Of a DNA stretch of 64,000 nt, positions 44,101 through 48,620 are shown in pieces. Below the pieces are notes generated by a model that had not been told where the DNA came from, did no database searches, and saw nothing but the letters and a program-made list of their open reading frames with translations. The stretch comes from Oncomelania hupensis (taxonomy: Eukaryota > Mollusca > Gastropoda > Littorinimorpha > Pomatiopsidae), in contig CM072513.1 in assembly GCA_036898135.1 (NCBI GenBank), positions 12,895,602 through 12,959,601 of the forward strand, written 5' to 3'. The first letter of the stretch is position 1; every line of letters starts with the position of its first letter. The translations under genes were made by a program, and so were the position numbers.

Positions 44101-46457
44101 GGATGTTGCTGTTTTTTAGTATTTGTTGAGACTAATGGCCTGAGGAGTGTGTTTAAGTGTAGTGTTTTGAACTGAAGTAGGAGTGTGTTTAAGTGTAGTG
44201 TTTTGAACTGAAGTAGGAGTGTGTTTAAGTGTAGTGTTTTGAACTGAAGTAGCAAAGATCCTGTACAACCAGGCAATGTGCATGAAACCAGACCCTTGGC
44301 ATTTTGCTGTTGTTTGTGTATGTGTCTGTGATGTGACCTGCATGACTGTTGTGCCATTGTATGTGTGCGGCCACACTACAAATAGTTCTACACAAATGAG
44401 CAGTATCAGCAGAACGCATTTCACTTTCCAGATGGAACTTATTTGTTGTGTATGACAAGTGATAAGAACAGTTCAGAGTTGTAGTGTATTTGGGTGAGAA
44501 GTCTTGCTGTTAATGAACATCTGAAAGTTAATAATTAATGCAAGTCTGCCTAAAGGATTGTACAAAAACAGGTGGTAGTTTTGACACAGGAGTTAGCAAA
44601 TACAATACTTACTAAAGAGATGTTCACATTTGTTCTAATATCAGAGTTTGCATCCACAAATGTTCCTGCTTTGCTTTGAAATTGATGTTATGAAGAATGT
44701 GATAAATGGAGGTTCTGGTCCTGATTTGGCCTCGGAAGAGTCCGCTGGACCTAAAGCAATAATCATGTAATGTAATGGAGGTTAGGATGACTTGGTATGC
44801 TATGGAAAAAATACATCTATCATAAACGTAACACTATTTGTAGTACCTTTCTTTACAGAAACAGCTCATGGTCTGTTTGGTCATGCCACATCCCTGGTGT
44901 GTAACCGCTTGATGGCATCCTGGAAAACAGACCTCAACACAGCCCTCGCAGCCATGGAACTACTGGCTGGCCTGGCCAAGGTGACAGTCTCTCCCCCTAA
45001 CATTCTGATGTGCAAACGTACCGTCAAGTGGATCTGTGACTTCATTGTCTTTCAGGTATAGCACAATTTTACACAAGCATTGCTATTACTCCACATGGTT
45101 TTTGTCATGCATGGAGTAGGTTGAACCTCTTCCCTGCCTCTGCCTGAACCTCTTCCCTGCCTCTGCCTGAACCTCTTCCCTGCCTCTGCGTGAACCTCTT
45201 CCCTGCCTCTGCCTCCCTGCCTCTGCCTCCCTGCCTCTGCCTGAACCTCTTCCCTGCCTCTGCCTGAACCTCTTTGCCTCTGCCTGAACCTCTTCCCTGC
45301 CTCTGCCTGAACCTCTTCCCTGCCTCTGCCTGAACCTCTTCCCTGCCTCTGCCTGAACCTCTTCCCTGCCTCTGACTCCCTGCCTCTGCCTCCCTGCCTC
45401 TGCCTGAACCTCTTTGCCTCTGCCTGAACCTCTTCCCTGCCTCTGCCTGAACCTCTTCCCTGCCTCTGCCTGAACCTCTTCCCTTCCCTGCCTCTGCCTG
45501 AACCTCTTCCCTGCCTCTGCCTCCCTGCCTCTGCCTGCTGAACCTCTTCCCTGCCTATGCGTGAACCTCTTCCCTGCCTCTGCCTCCCTGCCTCTGCCTC
45601 CCTGCCTCTGCCTGAACCTCTTTGCCTCTGCCTGAACCTCTTCCTTGCCTCTGCCTCCCTGCCTCTGCCTGAACCTCTTTGCCTCTGCCTGAACCTCTTC
45701 CCTGCCTCTGCCTGAACCTCTTCCCTGCCTCTGCCTGAACCTCTTCCCTGCCTCTGACTCCCTGCCTCTGCCTCCCTGCCTCTGCCTGAACCTCTTTGCC
45801 TCTGCCTGAACCTCTTCCCTGCCTCTGCCTGAACCTCTTCCCTGCCTCTGCCTGAACCTCTTCCCTTCCCTGCCTCTGCCTGAACCTCTTCCCTGCCTCT
45901 GCCTCCCTGCCTCTGCCTGCTGAACCTCTTCCCTGCCTCTGCCTATCTGATCAACCTCAACCACCTACCCTATGTAACACTCACTGATTGTGGCAAAGTT
46001 CAAGTGTGTTCATTTGGGGTTGGAAGACGTGTTCTGGTCTAAACAACCACGCTAGTTACAGGTTAAACATCTGAAATCTGTTGCTGTTTTGTCTTTCAAT
46101 TCAGCCTAACAGCTCCTAATCACTGTAGAGATTTGCTTTGACTAATGGTGACGGCATTGAAATGTGTTGAGCTGTGGCTGGGAGACCACAGTCAGTTGTC
46201 AGCAATGGGACTGCTTTGCATTATAACCTAACAATATAGTATCTTCATTGTAAATATTTCAAGTCTTTTGCTGTCTGGCATTTCAGTGTAGCCGACCAGC
46301 CCCCAACCACTCCAGAGATTTGCATTCGCTGATCGTGGCTGCTTTCAAATGCGTTCAGCTGTGGCTGGTGGATCACAGTTCTCTGCTGTATGACAAAGAA
46401 TGCCTGCACTACGTTCTGGAAGTGGTTGAATTGGGCATCTCTGGATCAAAGTCACAG
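6710..46457 (+). CDS. RALGAPB: Ral GTPase-activating protein subunit beta, 15 exons, 3' partial
   Basis: Fifteen exons joined by GT-AG introns give one open frame of 2,577 nt (859 codons) starting at the ATG of exon 1. The protein follows the animal RalGAP beta subunit along its length, with landmark peptides such as [62 protein letters not shown] and [10 protein letters not shown]. In animals the beta subunit is the non-catalytic partner of RALGAPA1/2; the cytosolic heterodimer stimulates GTP hydrolysis by RalA and RalB. The family is about 1,500 residues, so roughly the last 40 percent, including the C-terminal Rap-GAP-like domain, is absent here and must lie to the right. Every exon junction keeps phase, with no stop, so the gene appears functional. 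Identification is from recalled family similarity; no search was run. Confidence 0.93.
7036..7160 (-). mobile_element. SINE/LINE 3'-end fragment
   Basis: An (AAT)n tail at 7036-7060 is followed by sequence containing caaagcgcggcagt, the pattern of a reverse-oriented 3' end of an L2/CR1-type tail shared with many SINEs. No internal promoter is left. Confidence 0.45.
7389..7600 (-). mobile_element. 5'-truncated RTE-like LINE, copy D, with TSD
   Basis: Only the last ~210 bases of the family remain, encoding [19 protein letters not shown] on the minus strand. The direct repeat ggagagaa at 7381-7388 and 7601-7608 marks the insertion. Confidence 0.88.
7870..8895. repeat. 55-bp minisatellite, about 18 copies
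   Basis: Units of the type gtggtgagcacacactggtg...tttctcct repeat head to tail every 55 bases within RALGAPB intron 1. First copies are more divergent than the middle ones. One unit near 8805 has lost about 6 bases. Confidence 0.95.
8976..9085 (-). mobile_element. SINE/LINE 3'-end fragment with AAT tail
   Basis: An (AAT)n run at 8980-9013 is followed by tatttatatagcactttttc and ttcaaagcgcagta, the usual reverse-oriented end of L2-like or SINE 3' tails. Confidence 0.55.
9086..10007. other. Intron 1 sequence, nothing recognised
   Basis: Unique-looking AT-rich intron sequence. A 141-codon frame at 9258-9683 has no family resemblance and no coding character, so it is not annotated as a gene. 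Confidence 0.5.
10019..10248 (-). mobile_element. 5'-truncated RTE-like LINE, copy E, with TSD
   Basis: The last ~230 bases of the RTE-like family, minus strand, with the [14 protein letters not shown] motif. An 11-base duplication tatagtatagt flanks it (10008-10018, 10249-10259). The right-hand duplicate grades into a TAGTG-type microsatellite. Confidence 0.9.
10255..10385. repeat. (TAGTG)n microsatellite
   Basis: Runs of tagtgtagtg with minor variants, starting directly at the right target duplication of LINE copy E, so the duplicate may have seeded the expansion. Confidence 0.9.
11143..11341 (+). CDS. RALGAPB: RALGAPB exon 2, residues 69-135
   Basis: Acceptor tttccag|gtgctg and donor tgtg|gtgagt bound a 199-nt exon. 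It encodes [20 protein letters not shown] through [16 protein letters not shown], which matches the family's CYGLTLPL and LQNLFVPR stretches. It ends in phase 1. A 66-bp minisatellite begins about 10 bases after the donor. Confidence 0.92.
11352..11438. repeat. 66-bp minisatellite, left part (interrupted)
   Basis: Just after the exon 2 donor, one and a half units of the same repeat seen at 14721-15185 occur (ggtaggacataaattgtg...tgccattggtcag). The array is cut by a 3.3-kb insertion. Confidence 0.85.
11439..14720. mobile_element. Solo-LTR-like insertion with 5-bp TSD
   Basis: A 3,282-bp segment begins TGTCACGTCA and ends ATCACA, with gtcag duplicated at 11434-11438 and 14721-14725. TG...CA ends and a 5-bp duplication fit an LTR; no internal gag-pol is present, so a solo LTR is likely. 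Its first nine bases match the LTR of the intact element at 52863, and both are rich in C on the plus strand, suggesting a related family in the same orientation. It contains a nested DNA element (12336-13030). Confidence 0.65.
12336..13030 (+). mobile_element. Non-autonomous hAT-like DNA transposon, nested, 6-bp TSD
   Basis: The 695-bp segment starts CAGACCTACCTACC and ends in the near-inverse ggtaggcaggtcta; cttgtc is duplicated at 12330-12335 and 13031-13036. It contains a short ATG frame starting [18 protein letters not shown] at about 12701, lysine-rich and ending near a GT (gcgggtgggt), like the first exon of a transposase-type gene, but no catalytic domain. CAG-type ends suggest a hAT relative; the assignment is tentative. 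Confidence 0.65.
14721..15190. repeat. 66-bp minisatellite, right part
   Basis: About seven units of the type agtgttatggtaagacataa...tgccattggtc, alternating between two sub-types (tttgtcaaaaagtgac and ttccaacaagtgac). It resumes at the solo-LTR target duplication in the same phase as 11352-11438. A hairpin-forming insertion sits at 15135-15170. Confidence 0.92.
15570..15734 (+). CDS. RALGAPB: RALGAPB exon 3, residues 135-190
   Basis: Acceptor gttggcag|gtgtgg and donor gaaaaag|gttgga bound 165 nt that enter and leave in phase 1. The translation holds [25 protein letters not shown] and SLLSPPTEK, aligning with the conserved VLRAIQKLARESS and RETWEVLL segments of animal RALGAPB. Confidence 0.92.
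15735..19925. other. RALGAPB intron 3, mostly unique sequence
   Basis: The longest intron stretch with little repeat content. Seen within it: an (AAAC)n run near 16469-16500, a two-copy 47-bp tandem repeat at 18080-18176 and a short CA run near 19675-19690. No gene, RNA or complete TE recognised. Confidence 0.55.
18080..18176. repeat. Two-copy 47-bp tandem repeat
   Basis: The segment beginning ttagtttatgttgcattagg occurs twice in tandem with an exact period of 47 bases and no visible differences, so the duplication is recent. Confidence 0.9.
19926..20159 (+). CDS. RALGAPB: RALGAPB exon 4, residues 190-268
   Basis: Acceptor gttttgcag|atgacat and donor ctgctct|gtgagt bound 234 nt, phase 1 in and out. 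It encodes [32 protein letters not shown] and [11 protein letters not shown], matching the conserved LACTRCFPTPPYWKT and WRHHPAVVEQW blocks. Confidence 0.92.
20606..20866 (+). CDS. RALGAPB: RALGAPB exon 5, residues 268-355
   Basis: Acceptor tgtcacag|tggaag and donor tttttgg|gtttgt bound 261 nt, phase 1 in and out. The translation contains [30 protein letters not shown] and [18 protein letters not shown], a strongly conserved part of the family. Confidence 0.93.
21301..21432 (+). CDS. RALGAPB: RALGAPB exon 6, residues 355-399 (linker)
   Basis: Acceptor tgttgccag|gactgc and donor tctaaag|gtgggg bound 132 nt, phase 1 in and out. The product is a low-complexity linker rich in Ser, Pro, Gln and Lys ([20 protein letters not shown]). 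It sits where family members have a variable Ser/Pro linker, so the call rests mainly on phase and position. Confidence 0.82.
21658..22465. repeat. 75-bp minisatellite, about 10.7 copies
   Basis: Units starting agttaattgaggtaagagta and ending atacacgggttac repeat every 75 bases in intron 6. Variant positions (gaggt/gagtt, gagtag/aatag) alternate in pairs, a sign of multi-unit duplication. Confidence 0.95.
22575..22710. repeat. 74-bp duplication across the exon 7 acceptor
   Basis: Intron end plus exon 7 start occur twice: tagcctcattgtgcattcct, the acceptor cag, then exon bases through gatgaagatggctccccctcc. The upstream copy puts a second usable AG at 22596-22597. Since 74 is not a multiple of three, use of the first site shifts the frame. 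Confidence 0.9.
22672..22869 (+). CDS. RALGAPB: RALGAPB exon 7, residues 399-465
   Basis: Acceptor cctttgcag|tgtcat and donor gcacctg|gtaggt bound 198 nt, phase 1 in and out. It encodes a proline run (APPPPPQP) and then [17 protein letters not shown] and [10 protein letters not shown], matching the family's NSILNLFGSWLFDAAF. A second copy of the acceptor lies 74 bases upstream (22598); using it would shift the frame, so the downstream site is taken as real. Confidence 0.92.
22920..24395 (+). mobile_element. RTE-like LINE, copy F, sense to RALGAPB
   Basis: The only plus-strand copy of the family. Broken frames give [20 protein letters not shown] near 23010, then [76 protein letters not shown] and a C terminus ending [12 protein letters not shown], followed by a (GGATA)n tail. 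A stop interrupts the RT A motif (AFD*VWH at about 23455) and the FADD box reads FGDD. It starts about 50 bases after the exon 7 donor. Confidence 0.88.
24515..24895. repeat. Pyrimidine-rich repeat before exon 8
   Basis: (TC)n runs pass into a degenerate tandem of ctctctctatgttcct-type units of 12-16 bases. The plus strand is nearly all pyrimidine over about 380 bases and ends about 50 bases before the exon 8 acceptor. Confidence 0.9.
24949..25181 (+). CDS. RALGAPB: RALGAPB exon 8, residues 465-542
   Basis: Acceptor gttgactag|tttcca and donor actaccgag|gtcagc bound 233 nt, phase 1 in and phase 0 out. It carries [19 protein letters not shown] and [20 protein letters not shown], among the best conserved blocks of the family. 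A roughly 400-bp pyrimidine-rich repeat lies just before the acceptor. Confidence 0.93.
25911..26606 (+). mobile_element. Non-autonomous hAT-like DNA transposon, 6-bp TSD
   Basis: The 696-bp element has perfect 12-bp inverted ends (CAGACATGAGAC and GTCTCATGTCTG) and the duplication tattat on both sides. The neighbouring tandem units (26640-26885) keep the uninterrupted target ctattatattaaaatg, a natural empty site. Inside are a G run at about 26008-26028, an ATGAAGAAGCGGAAACTG start followed by gtaggc, and a frame with [16 protein letters not shown] that stops at about 26417. Size, ends and layout resemble 12336-13030. Confidence 0.8.
26607..26890. repeat. Tandem repeat, about 3.5 units of ~75 bp
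   Basis: Units read ctcaactattatattactattatattaaaatg-type sequence (start at 26671) through catagataactttattgaac. Lengths differ slightly between units. The array includes the target of the 25911-26606 element. Confidence 0.88.
28799..29245 (+). mobile_element. tRNA-derived SINE
   Basis: The head holds RNA polymerase III-type boxes: A box tggcctaatggtagagc (about 28809) and B box ggtcccgagttcgagccc (about 28845), in tRNA-like spacing. A long unrelated body follows, then an end with ctggaaaagcgctgtataag and an (AAATA)n tail at 29220-29240. The gcgctgtataag end is shared with L2/CR1-type partner LINEs in many animals. The copy looks full length and fairly intact. Confidence 0.88.
29300..29475. 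repeat. GT-rich microsatellites with a repeated 60-80 bp motif
   Basis: Three (GT)n tracts alternate with gagtttgctttgctgttttgtaaatg-like spacers (first base near 29335). The same GT plus gagtttgct spacer motif recurs at 30770-30898, directly before exon 9, so the two clusters share an origin. Confidence 0.8.
29874..30605. mobile_element. Non-autonomous hAT-like DNA transposon, 5-bp TSD
   Basis: Perfect 12-bp inverted ends CAGTGATGGAGA and TCTCCATCACTG bound 732 bp, with tgtat on both sides as a 5-bp duplication. The interior has repeated ataccc(c/t) phrases near both ends (29905-30000 and 30490-30535), forming longer imperfect inverted arms. No transposase frame. CAGTGATGG-type ends are common in hAT elements. 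Confidence 0.75.
30770..30899. repeat. GT microsatellite abutting the exon 9 acceptor
   Basis: GT runs and gagtttgctttgctgttttg spacers end as gtgtgtgtgtgttgcag, so the microsatellite supplies the tract in front of the acceptor in place of an ordinary polypyrimidine tract. Confidence 0.85.
30902..31047 (+). CDS. RALGAPB: RALGAPB exon 9, residues 543-591
   Basis: Acceptor gtgtgttgcag|cctgac follows a GT microsatellite directly; the donor is aattcag|gtaacc. The 146 nt enter in phase 0 and leave in phase 2, encoding [20 protein letters not shown] and [16 protein letters not shown], matching the family's IDVVVPYFISALETIL segment. The donor region is repeated downstream at 31.1-31.26 and 33.66-33.8 kb. 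Confidence 0.92.
31048..31264. repeat. Tandem repeat starting at the exon 9 donor, left part
   Basis: From the donor onward, units of the type gtgggacactactgataaca followed by catagccacaattca repeat irregularly (periods of about 30 and 50 bases). The exon-end bases attca plus ggtaac-like donor recur inside the units. The array resumes at 33655. Confidence 0.8.
31265..33654. mobile_element. LTR-like insertion within the exon 9 donor repeat
   Basis: A 2,390-bp block splits the repeat. The bases gggca occur at both edges (31260-31264, 33655-33659), a possible 5-bp duplication, and the right end is ...tctctaca. The left end reads AGTAAAGG, not TG, so a mutated or misjudged LTR end must be assumed. 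A frame at 31718-31972 has no recognised product. A LINE-type tail aataaagttttctgaatctg with (CTGAAT)n lies at 33233-33265 and marks a nested insertion. Confidence 0.45.
33655..33800. repeat. Exon 9 donor tandem repeat, right part
   Basis: About three units reading ccacaattcaggtaacctgaga and variants; attcag|gtaac is the same string as the exon 9 donor, so extra donor-like sites were copied here. Confidence 0.82.
34270..34690. repeat. Four ~100-bp units, each headed by TTAGGG repeats
   Basis: Each unit starts with two to three ttaggg motifs (34278, 34376, 34482, 34579), followed by gtattgttggtgtccagttt and a shared body to ggtattggatgg. TTAGGG is the animal telomere repeat; here it is interstitial. 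Confidence 0.92.
34801..34853. repeat. (TTA)n microsatellite
   Basis: A run of tta triplets that drifts to tac/tta at its right end. It may be the tail of a lost retroelement. Confidence 0.9.
35050..35106. repeat. (GA)n microsatellite before exon 10
   Basis: Nearly perfect purine run of about 56 bases, ending 35 bases before the exon 10 acceptor. Confidence 0.95.
35141..35244 (+). CDS. RALGAPB: RALGAPB exon 10, residues 591-626
   Basis: Acceptor tattgtgcag|agtcag and donor atcaaag|gtcaga bound 104 nt, phase 2 in and phase 1 out. The product [20 protein letters not shown] followed by LHFKDLQIK matches the family's [20 protein letters not shown]. A perfect GA microsatellite lies about 35 bases upstream of the exon. 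Confidence 0.92.
35553..35690 (+). CDS. RALGAPB: RALGAPB exon 11, residues 626-672
   Basis: Acceptor gatgttgcag|atatcc and donor gttgctag|gtaaag bound 138 nt, phase 1 in and out. It encodes [20 protein letters not shown] and [13 protein letters not shown], matching ITFLSLKLRLVNILIGAL and TETDPNNTQMIL. The last ~20 nt and the donor are copied in a 35-bp tandem repeat that runs on into the intron. Confidence 0.93.
35661..35840. repeat. 35-bp tandem repeat copying the exon 11 donor, 5 copies
   Basis: The string gatgttgctaggtaaagtca, which spans the exon 11/intron 11 junction, recurs at 35680, 35715, 35750, 35785 and 35820 with period 35. Copy 2 has ctaagtaaa and copy 5 ctagataaa, so only copies 1, 3 and 4 keep the exact donor. 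Confidence 0.93.
36142..36723. repeat. 71-bp tandem repeat copying the exon 12 acceptor, about 8 copies
   Basis: Units contain the intron end (tttttcaccctatacttgtag) and the first 20 bases of exon 12 (gtggtctgatgctggtggtg), then diverge from the exon into gtcagaacattacggcag. The copy at 36192 reads ttgtaagtgg and lacks the AG|GT form; one unit near 36630 has a 12-base insertion. Confidence 0.94.
36704..36805 (+). CDS. RALGAPB: RALGAPB exon 12, residues 672-706
   Basis: Acceptor tatacttgtag|gtggtc and donor aacccag|gtacag bound 102 nt, phase 1 in and out. The product [15 protein letters not shown] and a linker ([15 protein letters not shown]) match the family's GAMLNIVQDSALLEA. The acceptor and first 20 nt of the exon are repeated about seven times upstream; entry at any upstream copy meets an in-frame TAG at the next copy's acceptor, so only the last copy gives an open frame. 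Confidence 0.88.
36843..38134 (-). mobile_element. RTE-like LINE, copy G, with TSD
   Basis: Minus-strand frames are long: [71 protein letters not shown] and [18 protein letters not shown]. It is the least decayed copy, with the FADD box intact, but 5' truncated in the RT fingers and frameshifted. The direct repeat acaggttattt at 36832-36842 and 38135-38145 is the target duplication. Confidence 0.9.
38135..38258. repeat. 43-bp tandem repeat hosting LINE copies G and H
   Basis: Units acaggttatttatcagccat...aactgatggtgcttt repeat every 43 bases; further units lie at 38644-38700 on the far side of copy H and a start at 36832. Confidence 0.85.
38259..38643 (-). mobile_element. 5'-truncated RTE-like LINE, copy H
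   Basis: About 385 bases of the family's 3' end, minus strand, with a (GGATA)n-like tail at 38259-38275. The flanks carry aactgaatg and aactgatg, an imperfect duplication from the 43-bp repeat. Confidence 0.82.
38867..39265. mobile_element. piggyBac-like MITE
   Basis: Ends are inverted: ttta-ccccttccctgccac on the left and gtatggcagttaaggggttaa on the right, giving CCCCTT(A/C)nTGCCA-type arms next to TTAA (left copy mutated to TTTA). The 400-bp interior is non-coding. Ends of CCC(C)TT next to TTAA are typical of piggyBac-derived MITEs. Confidence 0.6.
39574..39666 (+). CDS. RALGAPB: RALGAPB exon 13, residues 706-737 (Ser-rich linker)
   Basis: Acceptor catatgagcag|accctg and donor gatctgg|gtaaaa bound 93 nt, phase 1 in and out. 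The product is Ser-rich ([20 protein letters not shown]) and ends SVMLQRDL, as in the family's Ser/Thr/Pro linker ending ALLRDYG. It is needed to link exons 12 and 14 but weakly conserved in sequence. Confidence 0.78.
40150..40290 (+). mobile_element. GT microsatellite and SINE/LINE 3'-end fragment
   Basis: A (GT)n run at 40162-40190 precedes gcgcgatacaaatgtactgt and an (ATT)n tail at 40268-40288, the usual 3' end of a SINE or its partner LINE. Confidence 0.55.
40370..41740 (+). mobile_element. Old repeat element, plus copy (paralogue of 25500-28235)
   Basis: Contains the blocks described for the minus copy, e.g. gtccaattgcaacgctatgt (about 40459), tcagttacttcccttgatg (41015) and aaatcaactaaacatgcatg (41431). 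The shared peptide reads [20 protein letters not shown] here and is followed by a stop. Relative to the other copy, 40510-40995 is extra; it is bounded by gcgact and agtcgc, perhaps a small nested inverted-repeat element. Confidence 0.6.
41916..42564 (-). mobile_element. 5'-truncated RTE-like LINE, copy I, with TSD
   Basis: The 3' third of the family on the minus strand, with [35 protein letters not shown] and [14 protein letters not shown] frames. The 10-base duplication atgacattat flanks it (41906-41915, 42565-42574). The tail is degenerate (tcctagctatctgtcctat). Confidence 0.88.
42590..43097. repeat. 27-bp minisatellite, left part
   Basis: Irregular units (18-36 bp) pass rightward into regular 27-bp units, gtgaagtcaatgtgatgaat plus gcatgtg. 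The period is a multiple of three and units lack stops, so long frames run on both strands (nine-residue repeats). It is cut by the insertion 43098-43742. Confidence 0.93.
43098..43742 (-). mobile_element. Truncated retroelement 3' end in the 27-bp array
   Basis: On the minus strand it ends ctggacctaaagcaatatta plus a (TCAA)n-like tail. The repeat-derived string agtcaatgtgatga borders both sides (43084-43097, 43743-43756). Its 3' end matches the fragment at 44713-44773 in opposite orientation. The family is not recognised. Confidence 0.7.
43743..44050. repeat. 27-bp minisatellite, right part
   Basis: About 11 units of the same 27-bp repeat in the same phase, with an atgaaagcatgtgg sub-type for four units in the middle. 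Ends at gtcaatggctga. Confidence 0.93.
44144..44252. repeat. 36-bp tandem repeat, 3 copies
   Basis: Three near-perfect units of aggagtgtgtttaagtgtag plus tgttttgaactgaagt. Confidence 0.92.
44713..44773 (+). mobile_element. Ultra-short retroelement 3' end
   Basis: Only about 60 bases, ending cctaaagcaataatcatgta, the same 3' end as 43098-43742 but on the plus strand. The flanks share aatggagg (44705-44712, 44774-44781), a target duplication. Confidence 0.7.
44859..45055 (+). CDS. RALGAPB: RALGAPB exon 14, residues 737-802
   Basis: Acceptor ttctttacag|aaacag and donor ctttcag|gtatag bound 197 nt, phase 1 in and phase 0 out. It encodes [20 protein letters not shown] and [11 protein letters not shown], matching SISLAALELLSGLAKVKV and the CTYIVYQ end of the equivalent family segment. 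Confidence 0.93.
45118..45950. repeat. Pyrimidine-rich minisatellite, mixed 23- and shorter-bp units
   Basis: Units cctgaacctcttccctgcct plus ctg are mixed with short forms (ctccctgcctctgc, ctgaacctctttgcctctgc). A larger block is duplicated (compare 45361-45540 with 45745-45920). The minus strand is purine-rich and free of stops, giving a 292-codon frame that is not a gene. It starts about 60 bases after the exon 14 donor. Confidence 0.93.
46104..46215 (+). pseudogene. Decayed duplicate of RALGAPB exon 15
   Basis: About 180 bases upstream of exon 15 a stretch with its own polypyrimidine-CAG acceptor look (tctttcaattcag) follows exon 15 base for base with many changes: shared runs include gagatttgc, gagctgtggctgg and accacagt. 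Its exon-like frame has stop codons (tcctaa, ctgtag), so it cannot substitute for exon 15. It looks like an old tandem duplication of acceptor plus exon start. Confidence 0.7.
46287..46457 (+). CDS. RALGAPB: RALGAPB exon 15, residues 803-859 (last in window)
   Basis: Acceptor gcatttcag|tgtagc and donor tcacag|gtatgg bound 171 nt, phase 0 in and out. The product [20 protein letters not shown] continues to [20 protein letters not shown], nearly identical in pattern to the family. No later exon was found between here and 64000, which is mostly satellite and a retrotransposon, so the gene continues off the window. Confidence 0.93.
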
Positions 46458-47169
46458 GTATGGTCCAACATTTCCTTCTATTTCTCCTTTTGCATGAAAT
46501 AATTGTTTATTCTTTTTATTTCAACATGATCGTATCTCATCCTCTCTCTCCTTATTTTTTAATTTCAATCTTGGCCAAAGTCCGCTCATCATTCTTTGAA
46601 ATTTGTTGTCTTTTATTCTCTATCATTTTCTTTTTTTTTTGTCTTTTATTCTGTCAGTTTCTTTGTTCTTTCTCGGTCGCATACTCTTTCACTCATTGTC
46701 CCATCTAACACATTTAAATATTATTATTTTCTTGTTGATTGTTACTGTCTAGGTCTTCCTATTGTTAGTGCTACATTGATGTTGACTTTACTTTATTGTG
46801 TTGAATATGTCCCTTCATAGTTGTAAAGTTTGCTTTCATTCAGTTCTTTATTTTATGTTCCTGACACTGTGACAGTGGCTGAAGTTTCATTTAACATGGT
46901 TTCTATTGTTTGAATCACGCAGCACATGCACCGCACTTTTCTGTTGCTGTATTTGGCTTTGAGATTCAGTTGCAGTTTTCACTCTAGCAACCTTATATAT
47001 ATATATTTTCACAACCTTGATTTTCTTTGACTGCAAGCAACGCTGATGGTTGAATGTCTTGAGCTATCAGATTTAACTTTGGAATATGGAGCTGTATGAA
47101 CCGGCTTCTGAATTGCATTCAATTAATTTGTGTCTCACCCCCTTTCCACTACCTTCCCTTCCATCATAC
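46458..47169. other. Intron 15, nothing recognised
   Basis: T-rich sequence with no gene or complete TE. A (TA)n run lies near 47000. Confidence 0.5.
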
Positions 47170-47936
47170 AGTGTTGTGTGGACATCAGTGTATTTGTAGT
47201 GCCATGTACAGTTCAGCTGACACAAGCTGTTGGGTGTGGACATCAGTGTATTTGTAGTGCCATGTACAGTTCAGCTGACACAAGCTGTTGGGTGTGGACA
47301 TCAGTGTATTTGTAGTGCCATGTACAGTTCAGCTGACACAAGCTGTTGGGTGTGGACATCAGTGTGTTTGTAGTGCCATGTACAGTTCAGCTGACACAAG
47401 CTGTTGGGTGTGGACATCAGTGTATTTGTAGTGTCGTGTACAGTTCAGCTGACACAAGCTGTTGGGTGTGGACATCAGTGTATTTGTAGTGCCATGTACA
47501 GTTCAGCTGACACAAGCTGTTGGGTGTGGACATCAGTGTATTTGTAGTGCCATGTACAGTTCAGCTGACACAAGCTGTTGGGTGTGGACATCAGTGTATT
47601 TGTAGTGCCATGTACAGTTCAGCTGACACAAGCTGTTTGGTGTGGACATCAGTGTATTTATAGTGCCATGTACAGTTCAGCTGACACAAGCTGTTGGGTG
47701 TGGACATCAGTGTATTTGTAGTGCCATGTACAGTTCAGCTGACACAAGCTGTTGGGTGTGGACATCAGTGTATTTGTAGTGCCATGTACAGTTCAGCTGA
47801 CACAAGCTGTTGGGTGTGGACATCAGTGTATTTATAGTGCCATGTACAGTTCAGCTGACACAAGCTGTTGGGTGTGGACATCAGTGTATTTGTAGTGCCA
47901 TGTACAGTTCAGCTGACACAAGCTGTTGGGTGTGGA
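47170..47936. repeat. 58-bp minisatellite, about 13 copies
   Basis: Units gtgtggacatcagtgtattt through gctgacacaagctgttgg repeat every 58 bases with very few differences, suggesting recent expansion. Confidence 0.96.
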
Positions 47937-48620
47937 ACATTTAGCTATACAAAGCAGCTTCTCAATTGCAGTTTATAACATTGGACTATTTGGTTCCACT
48001 ATTCTGTATCATATTCTTTGATCTCTGCGTACTTGATTTTACAGTCTTGGCAACATTTAATTTTTACACATTTCCCGTGCTAAAAATTAATAAAGTTTTC
48101 AACACAAAAACTGATGGTCTATAAGACTGTGGTAATTTATTTATAGTTTTATTTCTTTATTTCAATATAATTCTTAATGTGCTTGACTTGTTCTTTATTA
48201 AAATTTATATAAATTGTTTGTATTGGCCATTTGGGGCAAAAATCTTATGCATGTCTTTTTAATATTATGTATTGAATTCTGTAATCTAGACAAAGCGATG
48301 GAAATATTTAACCATGAAACAGACCAAATATTAACTGTATCATTCCAGATTGACACATTGTATTGTGGTGTATTATATGCAAAGAACATGGGATTGAAAT
48401 ATTATTGAAATATTGCTTTGCAATAAAGCATGGAAGAAGATATATAAAATGAACATTCAATGACTGTTGTAACATAATACTGGCTGCTTAACGCCTCTGA
48501 CCCCGTACCATCTAAGACCTCTCATTTTCTTGAAACTAAGGGGGTAATAGAAAAAAAAGTTTATAAATTCCTAAAACAATGATTTCTTGGCTGAATGTAT
48601 ATAATGTAAACACAGCTGAT
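47937..48620. other. AT-rich intron sequence, nothing recognised
   Basis: No coding or RNA signal. Contains aattaataaagttttc near 48085, which could be the end of a lost retroelement. Confidence 0.5.

Noticed and set aside
43108..44763. A 1.65-kb TIR transposon with ~45-bp ends
   Set aside because: Each end has its own flanking duplication, so two opposite retroelement insertions explain it better.
45086..45964. 292-codon minus-strand frame rich in Arg, Gln, Gly and Glu
   Set aside because: It lies wholly in a simple tandem array; stops are missing because the strand is almost free of T.
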